Below are positions 1 to 7,162 of a stretch of DNA of 52,978 bases, in pieces. Source of the stretch: Novosphingobium sp. CF614 (lineage in GTDB: Bacteria; Pseudomonadota; Alphaproteobacteria; Sphingomonadales; Sphingomonadaceae); assembly GCF_900113255.1 (NCBI RefSeq), contig NZ_FOOR01000020.1, positions 1 through 52,978 on the forward strand, in the 5' to 3' direction. The translations under genes and the position numbers were made by a program. The notes beneath the pieces were generated by a model. It saw nothing but the letters and a program-made list of their open reading frames with translations. It had not been told where the DNA came from and made no database searches. Position 1 is the first letter of the stretch. Each line of letters opens with the position of its first letter.

Positions 1-135
1 GGATTACGCTCAATAACGCCATGTCGATCACTCCTTAATCCCCCGACAAATCAGCCAGGGGAAAGGTCAAAACATGGGTCACTTCTCAGTGGAAATTTAT
101 ACCTCTCCCGGGGCAACTCTCAGCGGAAATCAACA
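1..135. mobile_element. End of an IS21-like insertion sequence (partial)
   Basis: The stretch holds two related short blocks, TTCTCAGTGGAAATTT near 83-98 and CTCTCAGCGGAAATCAACA near 117-135. These resemble the terminal repeats of IS21-family elements as I remember them, whose ends read TGTTGATTTC inward. The likely boundary is about 135, about 50 bp from the stop of the lasso precursor gene. No transposase domain is visible inside the window, so the family call rests on end sequence alone. Confidence 0.4.
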
Positions 136-151
136 CCCCCTTCTCGGAACG

Positions 152-177
152 GGCGCGCGCCGTTGTTGGCGCGCGCC
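152..177. terminator. GC-rich hairpin just downstream of the lasso precursor
   Basis: GGCGCGCGCC occurs twice as perfect arms (152-161 and 168-177) around a 6-nt GTTGTT loop. On the minus strand it starts 7 nt after the stop codon of the lasso precursor gene. There is no T-run, so it may be an mRNA-stabilising stem or attenuator between a precursor gene and its lost downstream genes rather than a classical terminator. Confidence 0.5.
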
Positions 178-184
178 ACCGCCC

Positions 185-325
185 TCAGTCGTCCTCCAAT
201 CCGATGCCGGTGGGTTGACGCTGAAGGAAGCTGTCGTCGCCGCTCATTGCGCCGCCCTTGGTCTCGGCATGCACCGAGCCGAGGTCGATCAGTTCGTCGA
301 CGTTACGATCGTCATTGCGTTCCAT
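185..325 (-). CDS. Lasso peptide precursor, benenodin/caulonodin-like
   Basis: This 46-residue gene encodes a probable ribosomally made lasso peptide. The N-terminus MERNDDRNVDELIDLG matches the acidic leader of sphingomonad and Caulobacter lasso precursors. The leader ends in AETK, with the conserved Thr at the -2 position. The predicted 23-residue core begins GGAMSGDD, offering a macrolactam between Gly1 and Asp8 (Asp7 is also possible), and ends GLEDD, an acidic tail common in this group. The start is supported by GAGGAG about 8 nt upstream of the ATG. The maturation protease, asparagine-synthetase-like cyclase and isopeptidase are not in the window; an apparent IS end lies where they would be expected. 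Leader and core are seen; the function is inferred from family resemblance. Confidence 0.85.
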   Translation of the reverse strand: MERNDDRNVDELIDLGSVHAETKGGAMSGDDSFLQRQPTGIGLEDD

Positions 326-395
326 GACTCACTCCTCATCAACTGCCGCGAGAATGGCGGCGACCTAAGGTAGTGCCGTTCCGGTCTGAGATGGC

Positions 396-432
396 GCGAA
401 TATATCGCGTCAATCTGTCGCGATATATTCGC
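396..432. promoter_or_regulatory. Long inverted repeat upstream of the lasso gene
   Basis: GCGAATATATCGCG (396-409) is repeated inverted as CGCGATATATTCGC (419-432) with a 9-nt spacer. It lies about 70 bp upstream of the lasso precursor ATG and downstream of the GntR-type gene. The AT-rich centres in a GC-rich context and the lack of a T-run fit an operator better than a terminator. The binding protein is unknown; the neighbouring GntR or XRE proteins are candidates. Confidence 0.5.
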
Positions 433-505
433 CAGCAGGTGGCAGGAAGGCCATTGGTCGAAGCCGGTGCAATCGCTTCCCGATTAAATCATTGAAATGA
501 CTGCG

Positions 506-1141
506 CTATGGCATCACCTTTCCGGTGTGGATAATCTTCTGTTGATGACAAATTTTCCTTAAGTGGTACGCCTCTATTCTCCTTCGCAAGGCTTTTCGAA
601 AGTCTGCGACCTCGGGACTGGTGAGAGCCGAAAGTTCCCTTTCTGCAGTCTTCAGTTCACCGGCGTCTGCTATTCTCGTGTAGTGGAGCCGTTCGTTCAA
701 ACGTCGTATGTGGATTGATGCTTGCGTATTCCCCCCTGCATCGGCCAACGAGGTGAAAATCTCCATTGCTCGTGATGCGAAAGCGACCGCGGAAGAGTTC
801 TCGACTATGGTCGAATATTGCCGAAGGGAACTTCGCAGTGCAGATTCTCTCAGACCCGATATGCATGCCATTATCATCTGCATGTGCCACCTAAGAAGCT
901 CTATGAGTTCAAGAGGCGTAGGGGTCGGAACCAGGAATCCTCCATCTGCATGGTGCATGAAAAGCCCCTCCCCCACGAAGATGAAGGCGGCCTCGCGTAC
1001 GGGAGTCTTGCTTGAATGGTGCCGGTTTGCAAGGTCCTGGATGTCAATACGCTTGCCCGGGACGAAGTGGCCCGCCAAGTAGTCGGCCTTCAGCCCGAGA
1101 TAGACACGTTCCTGTAATGGAGGGTCCATTGCCGACATCAT
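506..1141 (-). CDS. GntR-family (FCD-like) transcriptional regulator
   Basis: A 211-residue protein. Residues about 5-75 form a winged helix of GntR type: LQERVYLGLKADYLAG, then the KTPVREA recognition-helix motif with an FLVPTPTPLELIEL wing. The rest is mostly helical and fits a divergent FCD ligand-binding domain, though I see no clear metal-binding His set. The start was placed at 1141 because its ATG overlaps the stop of the upstream XRE gene (ATGA), which suggests translational coupling. It is the nearest regulator to the lasso precursor and to the inverted repeat at 396-432 on the same strand, so control of that gene is a reasonable guess. The ligand is unknown. Confidence 0.75.
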   Translation of the reverse strand: MMSAMDPPLQERVYLGLKADYLAGHFVPGKRIDIQDLANRHHSSKTPVREAAFIFVGEGLFMHHADGGFLVPTPTPLELIELLRWHMQMIMACISGLRESALRSSLRQYSTIVENSSAVAFASRAMEIFTSLADAGGNTQASIHIRRLNERLHYTRIADAGELKTAERELSALTSPEVADFRKALRRRIEAYHLRKICHQQKIIHTGKVMP

Positions 1142-1557
1142 AGCCCCGCTCCTGCCGGGTCCGCGGGACTGGCCCAAGCCGGGGTGAGAGCCTGAGTCAG
1201 GTGATCCAGATTCCGTTGGGCAATCATCTCGATGCACAGTCGTTCGAGATCGCTGAGGTCGCCCATTGCAAGTTGACGCGGAAAGCACATCTTTTGCCCC
1301 GCGAAGAGAAGCGGAATGAGGATATGGCCCGTCGACAGCTCCAGTCGATAGGCACAAGCCAGATGGTCATCCAGTCGAGAGCGTGGGTTACCGGCTTCGA
1401 TTTCGCGAAGCCAGCGCACACCCATGCCGAGTTCGCGCGCCAGATCGCGCTGCGTCAGGTGTCGCTTCTTCCGTGCCTCTTCTATTTGCCGCCCCGACTG
1501 CACTTTGACGTACAGCAACGGACTTTCAGCAACGGAAGTCGCTATCAAATGCGACAT
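1138..1557 (-). CDS. XRE-family helix-turn-helix regulator
   Basis: A 139-residue protein. Residues about 22-70 carry an HTH_3 domain (IEEARKKRHLTQRDLARELG, then WLREIEAGNPRSRLDD). The C-terminal part is short, hydrophobic in the middle (HILIPLLFAG) and unassigned. AAGGAG stands about 8 nt before the ATG at 1557. The stop overlaps the start of the GntR-type gene by 4 nt, so the two are probably made together as a two-protein regulatory unit. Target sites cannot be assigned. Confidence 0.75.
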   Translation of the reverse strand: MSHLIATSVAESPLLYVKVQSGRQIEEARKKRHLTQRDLARELGMGVRWLREIEAGNPRSRLDDHLACAYRLELSTGHILIPLLFAGQKMCFPRQLAMGDLSDLERLCIEMIAQRNLDHLTQALTPAWASPADPAGAGL

Positions 1558-1668
1558 GTCCGCGTCTCCTTACGGGAGATACCGCCCGCCAAGGCAATTC
1601 CATTGGTTTGAGGCTAAGGTGTACTTACCACCACTGTCAATTGAGAACCTCGGCCAAGTTGTCGGGAT

Positions 1669-2118
1669 TTACCCAACAAGATCATTGGCATCGCGTGAAG
1701 CCGGTATTCGTGCTCCCGATTGCAGGGCGCGATCAAAAGCGCGCAGCAATCCTGCCTGGTCGGCTTTTGTGACCTGCAGGAGCGCCACGATGTAGATTGT
1801 GCCCAGAGTGGGTTGCCTCGCCTCTGGCGAGTCTTCCTGGATACGCTCGGTGATGCCGGTTGCGATATCCCAGAGGTGACAGGATGCTCCGACGTGGTGC
1901 TCTTGTCCTCCTCCCAACCAACTCACCTCCTCGCCGCTCAGTTGCTCGATGATCTCGCTCGTGGGCATGCTGTTCAGATACTCGATCGCGACGTGGAGCG
2001 TGGTTCCCCAGGCGAGAAGCGATCGGGTGACGCGAATCAGGTGGCAATGCGAATCGATCAGGACGTCCAATCCGGCTTGTGAAAGCCGAAGCTTAAAGCT
2101 GCGTCTTGCTCGCCCCAT
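1669..2118 (-). CDS. Hypothetical protein
   Basis: A 149-residue protein with no domain I recognise. The N-terminus is basic (MGRARRSFKLRLSQ) and the remainder mixed, with several His and Trp residues (HVGASCHLWDIATG). No signal peptide or membrane segment is evident. A good ribosome site (GGAGAGGA, about 8 nt upstream) supports the start at 2118. It diverges from the tra operon, so the repeat-rich region to its right may hold promoters for both directions. A small regulatory protein for the transfer operon is possible but nothing in the sequence shows it. Confidence 0.55.
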   Translation of the reverse strand: MGRARRSFKLRLSQAGLDVLIDSHCHLIRVTRSLLAWGTTLHVAIEYLNSMPTSEIIEQLSGEEVSWLGGGQEHHVGASCHLWDIATGITERIQEDSPEARQPTLGTIYIVALLQVTKADQAGLLRAFDRALQSGARIPASRDANDLVG

Positions 2119-2462
2119 CGCCGTCCTCTCCTCCCAAAACTACCGCGCAAACACCCGTTCGCGTTCCCGAACGGGGACATTTCCACGACGAATCGAGGCA
2201 CAAGCGGCACTACAGTGCCGCTTGTGCCGAAACCTGTTGTTCAACGCGCTCGCCGTCTCCATTGACCGAATTTGTTCCTTTTCTGCTTTGTTTCGCCGCT
2301 TCGGCACTTCAGTGCCCTGCCTCTTGCGGCGAGCTTTCGTGCTGGTCATTGCTCGGGACGCAACGGATCGGCGGCGACCGTAACCCTAAGTCTCAGCACC
2401 GCCGCCCGGACCAGCCAAACCCCAACCCAAGCGCCTTGCGGCGCCACGAGGAGACGTGTGCC
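2119..2462. promoter_or_regulatory. Regulatory region upstream of the tra operon, with repeats
   Basis: This gene-free stretch separates the divergent gene ending its start at 2118 from the tra operon. It holds three inverted repeats: CCCGTTCG/CGAACGGG (2154-2175), a perfect 14-bp-arm hairpin (2197-2228) and GGCACTTCAGTGCC (2303-2316). The last two share the motif GGCACT-N2-AGTGCC, about 97 bp apart, which looks like a repeated operator. I could not place -35/-10 boxes with confidence. Confidence 0.5.
2197..2228. repeat. Perfect inverted repeat, 14-bp arms, 4-nt loop
   Basis: GGCACAAGCGGCAC (2197-2210) and GTGCCGCTTGTGCC (2215-2228) are exact reverse complements around TACA. The centre reads GGCACTACAGTGCC, and a second GGCACT-N2-AGTGCC site lies at 2303-2316. 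The duplication of the inner motif argues for a protein-binding site controlling the tra operon. Confidence 0.6.
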
Positions 2463-2780
2463 ATGGACTTTCCATGCTCCCCGCCCATGCTTGCAGGAGC
2501 ACTTCTGCTGGCCATCGGCGCTAACCCGGCCAGCGCCCAGACCTATCGCCCCGACGCGGAAGCCTACCCCTGCGCTCGTACCCCCGAGCTCGCGGTCTTC
2601 CAGAGCGAGGCTGGCTTCTCGATCCGCGAAAAGGCCGACGCCGGCCCGCCTCCCCTTGCCGCCGCGTCGACGCCCCTGCCGGCGGCGATCAAGATCGGAA
2701 ACTCGCTCAATCTCGACAGGCGAATTTTCGCACGCACCTCCCTTGCTCGTCCGGAGTCTTCCGATGTCCCGCAGCGGTAA
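2463..2780 (+). CDS. Small secreted protein heading the tra operon
   Basis: A 105-residue product with a signal peptide (PPMLAGALLLAIGANPASAQ, cleavage after about residue 26). The mature part is short, contains one Cys and a Pro/Ala-rich middle (AGPPPLAAASTPLPAA) and matches no family I know. The ATG follows GAGGAGACGTGTGCC. Its end overlaps the start of the DsbC-like gene by 17 nt, which places it first in the transfer operon. A periplasmic accessory protein of the secretion system is an inference from position only. Confidence 0.55.
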   Translation: MDFPCSPPMLAGALLLAIGANPASAQTYRPDAEAYPCARTPELAVFQSEAGFSIREKADAGPPPLAAASTPLPAAIKIGNSLNLDRRIFARTSLARPESSDVPQR

Positions 2781-3528
2781 ACTGATCCTGGCCGCGCTAT
2801 TTTGCGCATCGGCTCCCGCCTTTGCGCAAGACAGCGGCGCCGAGCCTCTCACGGCTGCGGCCGCGGAGGCCCAGCGTCAATTGCGCCAGACCTTCACCAA
2901 TCTAACCTTCGAGGACTTCGGTCCGGCGCCTGTCAGCGGTCCAATATATCAGGCTGTTGCGGGTGGACGAGTCATCTATTTCGCGCCGGAGAGTCAGCAT
3001 CTTTTGTTCGCCGCGATCTACGACAAGAACGGGATCAACCTAACGGCGCTGGCAATGGATGCGAGCGCCAGGAAGCGCCTCGGCGCGATCAATCCCGCAG
3101 ACGCCCTTGTGGTAGGGCCTGCGGGCGCGCCCAAGATCATCGAGTTCACCGATCCCGACTGCCCTTATTGCCAGGCGCTCGAGCGCTTCTGGCTGGCCAA
3201 GGAAGCTGAGGGGAAACCGGTCCAGCGCCTCATCTACTTCGTGAGCGGTATTCACCCGCAAGCGGCAGCAAAAGCCGAGCATATCCTCTGCTCCGCGGAC
3301 CAGCAGGCGGCCTTCAAATCGATCTACTCCGGTGCTCAGCCCGCCGCGCTGCACAAATGCCGTCCCGGCGCCGAGAAGGTCGCCCGCGACGCCGAGACCG
3401 TCCGCAAGATGGGCGTCTCAGGCACGCCGACGCTCTTCGTCGACGGCAAACTCGTGTCGGGCTTCCAGCAGGCCGAACTCGAGGCCTTCCTCGATACCGA
3501 AAGCCGGAAACCCAAGCGCAGTCCGTGA
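2764..3528 (+). CDS. DsbC-like thiol:disulfide interchange protein
   Basis: A 254-residue periplasmic protein with a signal peptide (LILAALFCASAPAFAQ, residues about 7-22). The thioredoxin-fold domain has the active-site CPYC at about 133-136 in the context EFTDPDCPYCQALERFW and the cis-proline loop GTPTLFVDG near 220-228. The region before it fits the DsbC/G dimerisation segment. DsbC homologues at the head of F-type operons isomerise disulfides in the Cys-rich TraU, TraN and TraH proteins, all present downstream. Overlap with the previous gene indicates co-transcription. Confidence 0.85.
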   Translation: MSRSGKLILAALFCASAPAFAQDSGAEPLTAAAAEAQRQLRQTFTNLTFEDFGPAPVSGPIYQAVAGGRVIYFAPESQHLLFAAIYDKNGINLTALAMDASARKRLGAINPADALVVGPAGAPKIIEFTDPDCPYCQALERFWLAKEAEGKPVQRLIYFVSGIHPQAAAKAEHILCSADQQAAFKSIYSGAQPAALHKCRPGAEKVARDAETVRKMGVSGTPTLFVDGKLVSGFQQAELEAFLDTESRKPKRSP

Positions 3529-3715
3529 AGGAGCGACCCCGACGATTTTGGCGGATCTCGCACGTGCGCGGCGAAGACCGTGCCGGCGAGGACCGGGATG
3601 CCGGCGGCAGCGCGCCTCCAGGGGCCGTCCAGCGAAGCCGCCGGCCGGACACGACGACGGATCGGTACCGGCAAGCATGATCTGGACGGCTCTGGTGACC
3701 ACAAGGAGACTGAAT

Positions 3716-4033
3716 ATGTTAACTTTGCTTCGGGGAAGGACGTTCCGCACGATCGACGCGGCCGTCCTTTTCCTCCTGGCCGCGATCGCTGGCACAAGCG
3801 TCGCCTACGCCTTCCAGGCGCCGGCCGCCGGCGACCTTGGTTACGACATCTACGACATCGTCGTGAACCAGGGCGTGAAGGGACCGCTCGGCTTCGTGGG
3901 CGGTGTGGCCGCCTTCCTGTTCGGCGTCTCGCGGCTCTTCTCGAACATCATGATCGGCATTCCGACGATCGTGGCGGCGGTCTGCCTCATCAAGGCGGAC
4001 TCGATCCTCCAGACCTTCGGCATGCTGATTTGA
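3716..4033 (+). CDS. Putative conjugative pilin (TraA-like)
   Basis: A 105-residue protein with an N-terminal signal/hydrophobic segment (about 14-33, AAVLFLLAAIAGTSVAYAF) followed by two further hydrophobic helices (about 52-75 and 78-100). This is the layout of F-type pilin precursors, and the gene sits directly before traL and traE, where traA is expected. AAGGAG precedes the ATG. A 187-bp gap separates it from the DsbC-like gene, unusual in this tight operon, and may hold a processing or secondary promoter site. Sequence identity to F pilin is not obvious, so the call rests on size, topology and place. Confidence 0.65.
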   Translation: MLTLLRGRTFRTIDAAVLFLLAAIAGTSVAYAFQAPAAGDLGYDIYDIVVNQGVKGPLGFVGGVAAFLFGVSRLFSNIMIGIPTIVAAVCLIKADSILQTFGMLI

Positions 4034-4140
4034 AGACAGGTCGGGCCGCCGGCCTGCCGGCACCCGTCCACCAGAACGGAGGGTGATGGTCACCCTTCGC
4101 AGACCACGCCTAGCAGCGTGGTGAAGCAAGGGAGAAGGGC

Positions 4141-4407
4141 GTGGACGAGCGACTTCCGCAGTTCCTGCATCGGCCGGTCCAGATCCTCTGGTTCGACAGT
4201 CAGGAGTTCATCGTCGTGATAGCCACGATCTTCGTCGCGGTCATCGTCGGCGGGATCATCGGCTGGTCGCTCATCGGCGTCCTTCTCCTCTTCATTCCCT
4301 GGAAGCGGACCAAGCCGCGCGGGTTCATCCCGCACCTGGCCTGGCGCTGGGGCCTTGCCCGCTTCCGCAACTATCCGGGTCCGACCCAGACCCGCTTCTT
4401 CGAGTAG
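4141..4407 (+). CDS. traL: Conjugal transfer protein TraL
   Basis: An 88-residue inner-membrane protein. The start MDERLPQFLHRPVQILWF is the typical TraL opening, followed by two hydrophobic helices (about 23-55, FIVVIATIFVAVIVGGIIGW and LIGVLLLFIPW) and a basic tail with HLAWRWGLARFRNYPGPTQTRFFE. It uses a GTG start preceded by GGGAGAAGG. TraL is part of the F-type assembly core and is thought to correspond to VirB3. It is followed after 5 nt by traE. Confidence 0.85.
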   Translation: MDERLPQFLHRPVQILWFDSQEFIVVIATIFVAVIVGGIIGWSLIGVLLLFIPWKRTKPRGFIPHLAWRWGLARFRNYPGPTQTRFFE

Positions 4408-4412
4408 GCGAG

Positions 4413-5048
4413 ATGGCCCATCCATTCCGACGCAAGGCAGCGGCCGACGTGATCGGCGACACGCGCCCGAGCTGGCACCTGCATCGCTACCTGCAGGGAT
4501 CGGCCAACCTGTTCGAGGAGAACCGGCTGCTCAAGGTGGCGATCGCCGGCCTGTTCGGCATCACCGCGGTGCTCGGCACGGTCATCTACACTTCGAACCA
4601 GAACACGCGCACGGTGATCGTGCCGTTCGGCGCGGACGGCGACCTCTATGTGACAGGGAACAAGCCGTCGGAGAGCTATCTCCGCTCGATCACCTTCAAC
4701 ATCGTGGGTCTCGTGGGCACATACTCCGCCTATTCGGCGGACCGGCAGTTTCAGGAGCTGCTGCGGATCGCGCATCCCAGCGCGTATAATAGCCTGCGCG
4801 ACAGCCTGAACCGGCTGCTCGACGAGCTCGGCAACAATCCGACGCTTTCGATCGCCACCTATATTCGCGGCGACCAGCCCGTCACCTGGACGGGCAGCGA
4901 AATCCTCGTGCCCGTCGAAAAGGTCCGCGTGATCGGCGGCGTCATCCGCAAGTTCCGCGGAAACCTGCGCATTCGCTACGCGCTCGAAAACGGCCGCTTC
5001 TGGCTGGCCGCCCTCCAGGAGGAGAATTTCAGTGCCGATATCCGGTAA
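4413..5048 (+). CDS. traE: Conjugal transfer protein TraE
   Basis: A 211-residue protein of the TraE/VirB8-like family. A cytoplasmic N-terminus of about 40 residues leads into one membrane helix (LLKVAIAGLFGITAVLGTVI, about 45-64) and a periplasmic domain with YLRSITFNIVGLVGTY and FQELLRIAHPSAYNSL. It bridges the inner membrane and the TraK/TraB/TraV core. Its stop overlaps the GTG start of traK by 17 nt. Confidence 0.88.
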   Translation: MAHPFRRKAAADVIGDTRPSWHLHRYLQGSANLFEENRLLKVAIAGLFGITAVLGTVIYTSNQNTRTVIVPFGADGDLYVTGNKPSESYLRSITFNIVGLVGTYSAYSADRQFQELLRIAHPSAYNSLRDSLNRLLDELGNNPTLSIATYIRGDQPVTWTGSEILVPVEKVRVIGGVIRKFRGNLRIRYALENGRFWLAALQEENFSADIR

Positions 5049-5826
5049 CCGCATGAGGCTTGCCAGCCTCGCGGGCACGCTTGTCGCGTCGCTGCCCGCT
5101 TGCGTCCCCGCCTTCGCCCAGTCGATCTCGGCGCTTCCCGACCAGACGAGCCGCATCCGGCTCTCCAATCGCGACGTCAATCATATCGTGTGCGTCGGCG
5201 GGGAGATCGATGACGTGAAATTCTCCGCGGAGAAAGGATTGGCGGTCGAGCGCGGTGGTTCGGACGCATGGATCAAGTTCCTCGTCCTCGAAACCGATGA
5301 TCCGAGCGCGGCGCCAGGTGACACGAAGACGCGGACCTATGTGACGACGCCGTCGGAATTCTTCGTCTCGTGCAACGGCGCCATCTACCCGCTCTACGCC
5401 GAGCCCGCCGACATTCCGGCGCAGACCGTGACGCTGGTCCCCGGCGGTGCACAGCGTGCGCGTGCCAATGACGCGCTTCTGGGCCCGCTGGTCGAGGAAG
5501 AGCGGGCCGTCGGGATTGCGCTTGCGATCCTGCAGGACCGGGTGCCTGCGTCCTTTTCCGAGGTCGCGCCGTCCCGCGACAGGCTCACCCTTGCCGACCT
5601 TCCGACGGCGTCGCTGAGCGAACGGCGGCGGCTCGAAGTCGAGGGCGCCGGGCTTTCGGTCAGTGAATATCTGGTCCGCACGAGCGTCGCGAGCACGTTC
5701 GATGAACGCGACTTCCTCGATGCGGCGCTCGGCGCCGACATCTTCGCCATCACCATCGACCGGCTGACCTTGGGTCCCAATGAGACCGCGCGGCTGATCG
5801 TCGTGCGTCGGAGTGTCCAGCCATGA
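5032..5826 (+). CDS. traK: Type-F secretin-like protein TraK
   Basis: A 264-residue secreted protein, the F-type counterpart of VirB9, that forms the outer ring of the core complex with TraV and TraB. The signal peptide spans about residues 8-29 (LASLAGTLVASLPACVPAFAQ). The mature part contains TSRIRLSNRDVNHIVC and the C-terminal ETARLIVVRRSVQP. The GTG at 5032 is preferred over the ATG at 5053 because AGGAGGAG lies 8-12 nt before it, inside the end of traE. The stop overlaps the ATG of traB (ATGA). Confidence 0.87.
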   Translation: MPISGNRMRLASLAGTLVASLPACVPAFAQSISALPDQTSRIRLSNRDVNHIVCVGGEIDDVKFSAEKGLAVERGGSDAWIKFLVLETDDPSAAPGDTKTRTYVTTPSEFFVSCNGAIYPLYAEPADIPAQTVTLVPGGAQRARANDALLGPLVEEERAVGIALAILQDRVPASFSEVAPSRDRLTLADLPTASLSERRRLEVEGAGLSVSEYLVRTSVASTFDERDFLDAALGADIFAITIDRLTLGPNETARLIVVRRSVQP

Positions 5827-7127
5827 CTGCGCCCGAAGAAAACCGTCAGGGGGAGGATGGTCCGTCGGCCCGTCAGGGTAGCGACGGCCACGAGACTGCA
5901 AATACCCCGCGCCCGGCTCTGCTCGATCTGCCGGCGCAATGGTCGAAGCTCAGTTCCAACCAGAAGCTGCGCGCCAAGCAACTGGGTGTGGTATCGACGA
6001 TCGCCCTGGTCGGCCTCGGTCTCTACACGGCAAGCACCAGCGGCCAGAAGGAGGCGCCCAAGGCGCCGCAGGCTTCCAATCTCGACATGGGCGCGGGGCT
6101 TCGCGGCGACAGTCTCGAGGTGAAGCTGCGCGGCGATCTCCAGAAGATCCTCGACGGACAGACCCTGCTCGGAGACCGGGTGACGGCGATCGAGGAAGGC
6201 AAGGTGGTTCCGGGTGCCGCACCGGCGGGCCAACCCCAAAGCGCGGGCGGCGACGGCGACCTTCCGCCTGCGCTGCCGGGTGAGGCCCCTGCCTACCCGC
6301 CCGCTCCGCCCGAGGCCAGGGGCGCTGCCGAGGAAATCCCGGCCCCACCCAGCGCTCCGGCGGCGCCTCCGGCCCCGCCTGCGCCGCCCACGGAACGGCA
6401 GGTCGGGGCGATCGGCGCGGCAACCTCTGCGCAAACGGCGGAAGGAGGCGCGGGCGGCTCGCCCTCGTCAAAAAAAGGGAAGCGGACGATCTATTTGCCT
6501 CCTGGTTTCATGAAGGCGCGGCTGCTGACGGGGGTCGACGCGCTCGCGAGCCGGGACGCAACGAGCAACCCTGAACCGATCATCGCCCGGGTCCAGGCAC
6601 CTGCCGTGCTCCCCAATGACGTGAAGGCCAATCTGGCCGGCTGCTTCGTCGTCGGCAATGCGACCGGCAGCCTCGCCAAGGAGCGCGTCGAGATCCAGCT
6701 CGTCTCGATCTCCTGCGTCGACTTCGAGAGCCACGCGGTGGTCGACCAGGCGATCAAGGGCTTCTTTGTCGATGCCGATGGAAAGAAGGGCCTGTCAGGC
6801 AAGGTGGTGACCCGCGCCGGCGCGACGCTCGCGCGTTCGTTCATCGCCGGCACGATCGCGGGCATTTCGCAGTCGGTCGAGGGCACGTTCGGGAGCCTGT
6901 CGACCTCGGCGCTTGGCAGCGTGCGCAGTCTCGACGCGGGCGATGCCGTCAAGTCGGGCGTTGCCGGCGGGCTCTCCAAGTCGTCGGACAAGCTCACCGA
7001 TTTCTATCTCGATCTCGCCCGCCAAGCAGGCCCGGTGGTCGAAGTCGGCGCGGCCAAGGATGTCGTGGTCGTCATCCAGGAAGGCCTCGCCCTCGAGATC
7101 AAGCCGTCTGTCGGAGCCAAGTTCTGA
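5823..7127 (+). CDS. traB: Conjugal transfer protein TraB
   Basis: A 434-residue VirB10-like protein. After about 55 cytoplasmic residues comes one helix (LGVVSTIALVGLGLYTAS), then a coiled segment, then a long Pro/Ala-rich stretch (about 140-195) able to span the periplasm. The TraB/TrbI beta-barrel domain starts near IYLPPGFMKARLLTGVDA (about 223) and includes LPNDVKANLAGCFVVGNATG and VVTRAGATLARSFIAGTIAG. It connects inner- and outer-membrane parts of the channel. Overlaps of 4 nt and 1 nt link it to traK and the traV reading frame. Confidence 0.9.
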   Translation: MTAPEENRQGEDGPSARQGSDGHETANTPRPALLDLPAQWSKLSSNQKLRAKQLGVVSTIALVGLGLYTASTSGQKEAPKAPQASNLDMGAGLRGDSLEVKLRGDLQKILDGQTLLGDRVTAIEEGKVVPGAAPAGQPQSAGGDGDLPPALPGEAPAYPPAPPEARGAAEEIPAPPSAPAAPPAPPAPPTERQVGAIGAATSAQTAEGGAGGSPSSKKGKRTIYLPPGFMKARLLTGVDALASRDATSNPEPIIARVQAPAVLPNDVKANLAGCFVVGNATGSLAKERVEIQLVSISCVDFESHAVVDQAIKGFFVDADGKKGLSGKVVTRAGATLARSFIAGTIAGISQSVEGTFGSLSTSALGSVRSLDAGDAVKSGVAGGLSKSSDKLTDFYLDLARQAGPVVEVGAAKDVVVVIQEGLALEIKPSVGAKF

Positions 7128-7162
7128 TGCGACGCTCCCTTCACTCCACAGGAGGTTTCGCC

